This document shows, piece after piece, positions 34,231 through 64,000 of a stretch of 64,000 bases of DNA. The translations under genes and the position numbers were made by a program. A model generated the notes under the pieces. The model was not told the origin of the DNA. It worked only from the letters and a program-made list of their open reading frames with translations, and made no database searches. This DNA is from Lytechinus variegatus (lineage: Eukaryota; Echinodermata; Echinoidea; Temnopleuroida; Toxopneustidae), in NCBI RefSeq assembly GCF_018143015.1, contig NC_054740.1, forward strand, positions 18,025,190 through 18,089,189. The letters are read 5' to 3'. Every line of letters begins with the position of its first letter. Within the stretch, counting starts at the first letter, position 1.

Positions 34231-37200
34231 GGTTATAATCGTTGGGTGTTTCATAAAACTATTCGCAAGTTACGAATGACTTTAAGCACGACAGTTTATG
34301 AATCATCCACAATGTCCTCATTCTTAAATTCCCTTACGTGCCTAAAAACATGCAGAAAGGCTCTTTGACTCACATTGGCATAATACAAAATAAGCATTTT
34401 CCTGTTTCATGTTGGTTCATTTTGGGCCACACGAATCCTGTAAGCTAAAAAAATGTTAATTGACCCTTTTTATGTTTTAAAATTAACTTGTGCTGATTAG
34501 TGAATTTAGCTTATTCTGATATCACAGCACATAACAAGGAGAGTTCATGATAAACGAGGGCTCCGTTCCCCGTTTCATTTCCATTACGGTAATGCTTTGT
34601 TACCATTGAGGTTTCCATAATAGAACATTATAAGTCGTTGTGAATCGGGCACCAGAACATCACCCAAAATAAAATAAAGACCAAACATCGGTTGGAAATA
34701 GGGAAATTTATTTTGCATATTCCTTTCGTTTTCCTTTTATTGCTCTGTTCACTTTTACTTTGCTTCTGATGCTGTTGCTGTTATGTATATAATATATACA
34801 CTGTTTTAATAACATTTCAAGATATAAGTTAGCTATTTTTTTCGTAACTAACCATGCTAACCTGTACTTTAATGGTCATCATGACATAGGGAGCGAAAAA
34901 AAACCGAGAAAGCGGAGACTAACGAATAACAAAAGGGAGATGAAGGGAGAAAGTTGAAGGTGGAAAACTAGTAATGTGGTTGATATAAGGAAGGTAAAAA
35001 GCTTTCAAGTCGGCGTCGATTCAAGTGTGTGACCAACTCGAAAGGCAAATCTCGCTGACAATAGGTCAACGGGAGAAAGGAAAAACGCGCCTATGCCTGC
35101 TCCGGCAGACGATAATCAAATTTGTGACAGGCCGGTTTCCCGCGCTTCGCATCTTCACCGAGCTATTAAAGCTCCTACCTTCGCAAGCAGGTCGTGCGTA
35201 GAATATTCAGTTCCCTCTTTTTCTCTTCATCCTCGTCATCTTAACATTCTCTTTCCTCTTCCTTTTCTCCTCTTTTACCTTCTCTTATTATTTGTCCTGT
35301 CTTATATTTACAAGTGTCGGTTATGTTGTTCAACCAGCTTGGCTCCGTATCAAGTGTTTTCTTTTCTTTTTGCTTTCCTCTGTCTCTATCCTCCGATCGT
35401 TGAACAAACTTTACTGAGGCATATTTTTTTCGCGTGATTACACCAAGGATTTCCCTCGTCGTGTAATTTATATTTTGTCACACAAAGACTTTAGAGAAGA
35501 AATGATAGAACGATAGGTTTTGCTGTCATAGGCCATTAAAACATGATATCAAATGAACATCGAACTCTGTCCGGCTCGTGGATACGCATTGAAATACTAA
35601 ACCTGAAAGGGAGATGTTTGGATGAACCGTTTCGCTCCTTATTTTATCCAATATCTTTCCTTGCAAAGCATTTATTCTACTTCGGCTTTCAGCTGCTCTT
35701 TTTATGTTTTGTTCGATATAAAGATTATAGATCCACTCTCGAAATGAACTATGTCTCGGGTGATCAGAAATTTAAATTTTGACGTTCAAACATTTTCGCA
35801 AAATAGATCAATTGAAAATATCATGTAATTTCCCAAGTTCATTAATTTCAATGATAATTGAAATGTATTTTTTTTAATGTAGTGGGTTTATCACCTATAA
35901 TCAAATTGTGGTGTGACATTATGTGTGTAGACGTTAGCGCTTGTTTCGTACATGCATTATCCTTCTTTCTTTCCTTTGCACATTAATTAACAGTTTTTTA
36001 TTAATTAAAAGTGCCAAACCCCTTTAGATATTTGTAGGTATTTCAAAAATTTCTTTAGTCCAAACTTCTAACAAATATTTTTTGACTAAAAAGTTCAATC
36101 TAATGGCGATCAAATTAAATCATAAAATTACATTCTTCAAACATTATGTGTTACCATTATACTTATTCTCCTAAATAAAAACGCGCGATGTTTAAACAAA
36201 ATGTTTTTCATATCCTGCAGCTTCTTATGCCAACTTTGTTTCAATATAAACTGCTTCTGAATTCGGCAACTGTTTTGATATTCCTTGTTTACTGACACAC
36301 CTCTTTCTGTAATGAGGGAATTTTTATCAAATTTAAAAAAAACAGTCAGGGTAACGGAAATATGTATGTTCTTGTTTTTCTTTAATTTTGGCACAAATTA
36401 GAACATAGTATACAAGATGAGTCATGAATATTATTTACAAGCATACACTGTACATACATGTATAACTAAGTGCAGAAGTAAACCAAGTTATTGTGCACTT
36501 AATAAATGCGTTGCCGAGTAAGTCTCTACCTTAGGTCTAATATAATCCTTCTGGCCAAATTCATATGTATTCCTTAACAAATAAATGTTTAATGAAAATT
36601 ATAGGCCTATAGAGTCTTTATTTGTACATTTAAATGAGAAATTTAGTGAAAGGCGAATAATTTGACATTGTTTATAGGGTTTATTTCATAATAAAGTAGT
36701 AAAATGCTTAAGGAGGTAAATTGATATGAATTTCAATGAACATAATCAATTTGATCGAATTGATCATTGCTAAACCCGTTCCTTACTTTCAGAAAGGCCA
36801 GCCAAAGGAAAGGAAATGGTATATGCAGCATCTCATTACATATACTGGCGTATGAATAGAGCACTTGGGGCCATTGAAGACCCCCCCCCAAAAAAAAAAA
36901 AAAAATAAGGTTTCACGACCAAGAAATAAGGAGAAAAGAAAGAAAATGAAAAAAAACAAATGGTAAAACATTAAGACATTCTCTGACACATTATGTCAAA
37001 ATCTACTCTCATAAAATTATTTTTTAATAAAAAAGATCCAACACTCTAAAAAATGAAGTGCTAATTCAGCTCTTAAAGAGCGTGTATACTATAGTGACTG
37101 CACTTCGGAGTGCTGATTTGTCTAGTTCAAATTTGAACGAGAAAAATCAGCACTCCGAAGTGCAGTCACTATACACGCTCTTTAAGAGCTGAATTAGCAC

Positions 37201-38625
37201 TTCATTTTTTTGAGTGAACTATTAACGCCATGTCATGCCCCCTCAATTTTGGTGGCCTCTGAATACATGCTAAAACGCACAGGCTTAATGACATGGGTAT
37301 TACTATTAATATGTTACTGTATCCATTGAGGGGATACAACAGAAACTAATATCGGAGCTCATATAATCAAGGTTTTCCCATTTGCAGCAAAAAGGAATTT
37401 TCATGATAATAGATAAAAAGCAAGCATCACATCGGATGATACATTGCACATAACTCCAAATCATCAAAGTAATCAAATAATCAAACAAAACATTATATTG
37501 CACCTTTCCCGGCATCGCCTGGAAAATAATTTTCATTGAAGATAAAATTGTCATGAGATAAATGCGAAAATTAGTTCAAAGAAGAACGAGAAATAATACC
37601 ATCATTTTCTTCACTTTGTAAATAAGTATATACAATTTATAACAACATCAGGCTTTATAGCACTAAACCCTGCAAAATACAATAAAGATGTCACAAAGAA
37701 TTATAGACTACTTATACATAAAGGTGTATTATCAAACTCTATAAACGTTCAGAAATATACAGAATAAGACAGTTTCACAAAATTAATGAGTTTCCTTTGG
37801 CATATTTGGTGTCATAGTGTACGAATTATGAATAGTTCATGAAAGGGACTTTGCAATAAACCGGGTCAAATGAACTTTAAGTTTCTTTGTAAAAGACCCG
37901 ATAACAGATTTCATTGCAATAAGGCAAATATACTAAACTACCCTCCAAAATCAATCTAATCAAATGCAAATAATTTAGACGGGCATTTAACATTTCTGTC
38001 TGTAAAAATCGAAAGTTTTGTGTAAAAAATACGATTATCTTGTCAGTCATTTAAATAAATATAAACTATGAAAATTGCTATTACGTGCCCTCCATCCTCT
38101 TTGATTCGAATTGGTGGTTTTAGAGTGTAATTATCTCGAAACAAATAGCCATACAGGATAAATGTTAGAAAACAACGAAGTAAGCATGTCTTCAAGGATG
38201 TCGTCCCAGTTAAGCATTCATCATTTTTTTGAAGTATATAAATATTAGTTTGGGGTCATGTGATTCTATTTGTTCATCTTCCCGTTATATTACGTGTATT
38301 GAATATCTTGTGCATCACTACCTCTTTACTTCAACAATATAAAACTTCAATAATTACTTCAGCAAGATCAATTCAAGATTTGATAGATAAAAATATCAAC
38401 TTATACTCTTAATGTTATGCACGGTCCTTGAAATTTTACCAATAAGTAAAAGCAATATATCATACCAAATGTTACAGACATTTAGTAAGACAGTTAATGC
38501 AATTGCGCTATAAGATCACCATAGTCAGATAATATCGCGAGACATTAGCCAATATCCGAATTCTGGTATAAAAGAAGTGAGAAAAAAGCACATATAACCA
38601 AAAAAAAAACTACCTCGTCATGAAA
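34231..38625. other. intergenic region and phox2 3' flank
   Basis: No gene recognised. A relatively GC-rich block lies at about 34990-35230 in otherwise AT-rich DNA. The small palindrome at 37040-37219 is listed separately. The phox2 3' untranslated region should occupy the right-hand part. The first clear minus-strand AATAAA signals I see are at about 36680-36685 and 36617-36622, which would imply a long 3' UTR. Confidence 0.45.
37040..37219. repeat. 180-base near-perfect palindromic element
   Basis: Two arms of about 75 bases are inverted copies. Each carries AATGAAGTGCTAATTCAGCT and CTGCACTTCGGAGTGCTGA. The centre is TTCAAATTTGAA, itself a palindrome. The left arm has a five-base insertion (TACTA) relative to the right. 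It lies downstream of phox2 and looks like a recently inserted small MITE. Confidence 0.75.
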
Positions 38626-59995
<21,370 letters not shown>

Positions 59996-62900
59996 GCTAC
60001 CACACCGACTAAAAACTGATTGACGATCAATTTTGCCGAAATTGCTAACAAAATGTGGAAAGCGGAATTTTGTTTGTTAAAACAAGGAAAAATTTGCTGA
60101 CTGTGAAAGCGTTATTTGAATAGTAAGATTTTGTTCGAGGAATTGTGATGATGAAGTCTAACTGGACTTAATTTCGGCAGAAAAGAAGAGATGGAGATGA
60201 GAAAGGAACGATGTGATGTGATAAGATGAGATAAGACGAGTCGATCTAATTGAGAGATGAAGATGGTGTTTAACTCAGCTTGTCTCTGACGTAATCAGCG
60301 AGTCGTCTCTTGATTGGCCAGTTAAAGTCGATCGTATTTGTATAGATAGAAAGCTTATCGTGTCGGTTTAAGGATTTTTGAAGTAGCAGGAATCCTTCGT
60401 TATGATCAGATACAGCAACGTATAATTATATTCATATAAATGAAAAATGTATTTTTGTTGGTATTTAAAGAGTCTCCTGTTGTTCGAAGGAAGTTATTTC
60501 ATCGGCAAAATACGGAATTAGAGATGAAGTCAGTGGTGCCTGGAAGATAAGTTAAATTCAACTGTCATGCGAAACTGTTAGACTGAAGAGGAGACTAGTT
60601 GGCAATCCCTGGACCAAGTAAGCAATCACAATTTAATACACTTAGTGAAAATAAAGAGAGATGGGTTGTAATACCCTACGCATCTAGATGGTCTGAGATG
60701 GAGCTTCCGCGCGCGACATCGAAGGTTGCTTACAGTCGAGTGAGACATGTTTAGCAAGGAGACGAGAAGAGTGCGCGCTCTTAAATCTGAGATTGGGTGT
60801 ATGTGTAATGTTTACGTGTGTGTATCCGGGGTCATTGTGTATGCGTCCTGTACGTGTTATAAACACTGAACCGTGGCGTCGCGAATACCAGCACCACTGC
60901 CACAGCACACTGCCGCCACCACCACCGACCGGGTCACGTGATAAAGTCACTGGGCGTATCTCATCTTTGCACCGTTGATGTGTGTGTATGCGTGGCCCGT
61001 GGCGCCCAGCAAGCCCTTCGTACTTGGTGCGTCCCAGAACTGTTAGAACCCTTCTCTTTCATCCCTTTTCGCAAGACATGTGTAAACTGCTAGCTGACAG
61101 GAATCCCCTAGGCGCCTACACTCCCCTACCCTTCCCCAAGCATGCCTTACCACCCGTTAGCAACCCCATATCGGCTTGTACCATTCATTCTTTCATATTG
61201 TCTATGACGACTGCCAAACAGCCCTTAATGTCGCAGCTTTTCCTCAACTCTCGCTAGGTGATCACTAAACAATACCCCGCCTGTCAACTCACTCATTCTC
61301 TCCTCACCCCATTTTTCTTGAACTTCCCGCCAAGTTTTTCCAATCGTAATTAGTAGATGGGCCTTGCGGGATTTTACTTTTCTCGCCTGTTAAGAATAGC
61401 TTGGAATACATAATTATCTGGGTTTGAATAAGGGCCCAGGAATAAAATGGCTATTGTACTGAGGTCTTATATCGCCTTTTCTCTTCCTTTCCTTTACTTT
61501 AATTTTTTTCTCGGGCGTGACTTTCACAGTATTCATCTCTGTAACAAATTATTAGGCATAGCAGGGGTTGTCAACTATGTACATATAGTGGATTTTCAAT
61601 GCTATATACCCACTATGTAACCTATTGGGAATATTTTCACCATGTCTCTGCTCTGCGTGTTTACATTTTGACAGTTAGTGCAAAAATTTCAATGAATATT
61701 ACCTTTTCTAAAATGCTTCTGAAGCAGTACCCCTTTCCTTCTCACATTTGTATTATTTATCAGCATCGGTGCACTCTATACCATTATCCCCACTTCCAAT
61801 TCTCAATTTCTCTCTATCTCTCTCTGCCTTTCTCACACATCTATTTATCTTATTATTAAGTTAATTCTCCTTTTAATTGTGAATTCTGTGCTTACTAGTA
61901 GTATTTTGAGGATACCAAACATGTGATTTCACTTACATTTCCAAAGGACCCCATTTCTTGTATTTTAGCCGAGTACCAGAAACATTGAAGAAACCTATCG
62001 ATGCGGAAGTTATAGAGATGGAAAAGTGGCGCTCTTTCAAACTTTCTCCAATGCATTCTAACCATTTTCATATCCCACTTCGTCTTACACAATAAGTAAA
62101 AAAAAAAAGATGGAAGCAATTTCCGCTGTAGGTTTGGAGTTAATCAACATTTCCCGTAAACCATTCACCTCTCTGGATCTCATCATACAAATACATTGTG
62201 ACTCCGTACGCATGAATGCATTCTACACCTCCGGATAAAAAAAACCTTTGTATCGATCATTTTTAAAACTCATACTTTGGGGGAAGAAGGAAAAATATAT
62301 ACTTCAAACTTGAGATGGCAGTTGGAGAAGGCTTTATAAAAAGATCGCGAAGGACTGGGTGAAATGATGTTGAAGTTTTGTAGGGCTCCCCACTGAATAC
62401 TTCATTATGAGGTATGAAAAAAGACACACCTCTTATTAGATTTCAGCGCCAAGGTCGGTCTTATTCCACTCTACCTTGCCTCAGTATCATTCTCGCAAAT
62501 GACTTTTTTTTAACATCTTGCCGTAATTACATTTCATTCGAAGCACACTTTTTTGAACCGCGTGGTCATAAGCTGACATAAAGAAAAGTACAAATCAGCC
62601 ATTTTGGTAGCATTTTCAAGAAAGCAAATATATTCCCAATTAGTATATACTTGTGTAGGAATGAGGGCATGCGACACAAGGAGTAATAGATGTGGAAAAT
62701 AACCAAGTTGATATGTTAAGTTTGTCGCTTAACCAGAACGTGAGCTTCTTATTGGAATTGGAGAAAGTTTATGATACCAATCACAGTGAATAATAGAGCC
62801 GTGATCTGAAGATCAGCAATCTTCACCTCAATTTCTTTTCAAAATTCATATTTCATCAAAAAGTTCCAATATGAGACAGGAATAAGCAACGTCCAATAAA

Positions 62901-64000
62901 AGAGAAATACTCATTTCATTTGTATTCATTGCATCAGTTTTCTTCTCATGAAGTTAATTTAATCCTAACAGTCAATCAGATGTTCATTATGAATTTTCTT
63001 TGAAAAAATTGCCCCTTTTATAACACTTTATTTTCTTTTCTCTTTTCTTTTCGAGGCCTCCATTAATTTTAATCTCTTACCTTAAACTGATGGTCTCCCG
63101 CATTTATAATATGAAATCTAAAAAAAAATGATAGGCAAATGTCTACCGTTGTAATTATGCAATGTGTCCTCCGATTACTGTTTTTTTCTTCTTTTATATC
63201 TCAACTATACTTTGATAATTGTAAATTGTTATAATATGATAAATGTAAAAAATGAATTAATTCAGTTCAAATCGAATCAAATGGCGTTATATCAACAGCA
63301 AGATATATTTTCTTTCCGCTTTCTCTTTAAACGACATAATACACAATATTTAAGCTTATTGACAGTATGAGCATCGTTTCACTTTATGCTATCAAAGAGT
63401 TTGAAAATAAATTTCCATTTGAATAATAATGATAATAATAATATTAAGAATAACAATAATAATAATGTATTCATAAAATGACCTCTATTGTAGTCATGAG
63501 ATTAATCAATCTCATTTGAAGATTTGATTGTAATTTAGATGTTTGGAAAATATTATCAGAAAATAATGAAATCAAAATGAAAGATATGGCTATTTAATGT
63601 AGCAAAAGAGATAAAGACAGAAAGGGGAATGTAAACAAATTTAAACGTCGAAATGTAAAGGGGCTGATAAACATTGATACGAAATGCGACCACCAAGAAA
63701 CCTATTTTATTAATAAAAACCAAGGGGTGGAAAAAACCCTGCCTATTTAGCATGGTAGTACTATCTGCTAATGACATCGAGTAATTTATTAAATTGATTT
63801 AATTTCTCATGTAAATAACGTCTCTATTTGGGGCAAATGAAGTGTATACCTTCGAGAATTACAAACGAGAAAAGGGAAGAAGAGGAAAAACACGAGAAAT
63901 ATTCTTGGATGTTCGCATGAATGCATGCCACATAACGTTAGAAAGCTAAGCGAACCTTGCTCCCTGGCTGTCGCGCATCTGACTCACTAAACTAACATAA
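59996..64000. other. phox2 upstream flank
   Basis: The 5' untranslated region and promoter of phox2 should lie just right of 59995. I see no confident TATA box. A GC-richer stretch at about 60690-61060 carries GTCACGTGAT (60935-60944), an E-box. No gene is recognised to the end of the window, and the short ORFs here have no protein-like features. Confidence 0.45.

Noticed and set aside
35093-35437. 114-residue plus-strand ORF
   Set aside because: It starts in a GC-rich island and runs into low-complexity Leu/Phe; no family, no splice context. Treated as possible regulatory DNA instead.

Overview
The window is eukaryotic, AT-rich, intron-rich deuterostome DNA, most likely from an echinoderm and probably a sea urchin. 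The support is the gene content (a metazoan mitochondrial disaggregase CLPB and a Phox2 homeobox gene), short exons in kilobase introns, animal-type tRNA-Gln and tRNA-Asn genes, and many short TTAA-flanked and fold-back elements. The species assignment is inference.

Layout, left to right. At 1-3 kb there is a palindromic TTAA-flanked element, a possible last exon of an unidentified upstream gene (785-941) and a 0.7-kb fold-back repeat. From 3083 to 14585 (+) are twelve exons of CLPB (Skd3 family): ankyrin repeats followed by one HSP100-type AAA+ module. Its 5' end, including any mitochondrial presequence, is not visible. Its introns hold a 1.7-kb fold-back element, a SINE and a decayed LINE. 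From 16.8 to 19.9 kb lie four tRNA-Gln(CUG) genes. From 22147 to 29093 (+) is a second, complete CLPB-type gene of nine exons. Its AAA+ half matches the first gene exon for exon, but the ankyrin repeats are replaced by four RanBP2/NZF-type zinc fingers and no targeting peptide is seen. From 29.1 to 38.6 kb is intergenic DNA with one tRNA-Asn gene and a small palindromic element. From 38626 to 59995 (-) is phox2 in four coding exons, with an 18.7-kb first intron and several large trinucleotide repeats around exons 2 and 3. From 60 to 64 kb is its upstream flank, with no recognised gene.

The most notable content is the zinc-finger/CLPB-type AAA+ gene beside the ordinary CLPB. It looks like a tandem duplication followed by exon shuffling at one phase-0 intron. 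The first finger resembles the Npl4 ubiquitin-binding finger, so a ubiquitin-linked, probably non-mitochondrial unfoldase or disaggregase is a testable idea. The second point is linkage: as I recall, CLPB also sits beside PHOX2A in the human genome (11q13), so this pair appears to be anciently linked.

Exon borders were assigned by hand from splice consensus, phase and protein similarity. No searches were run.
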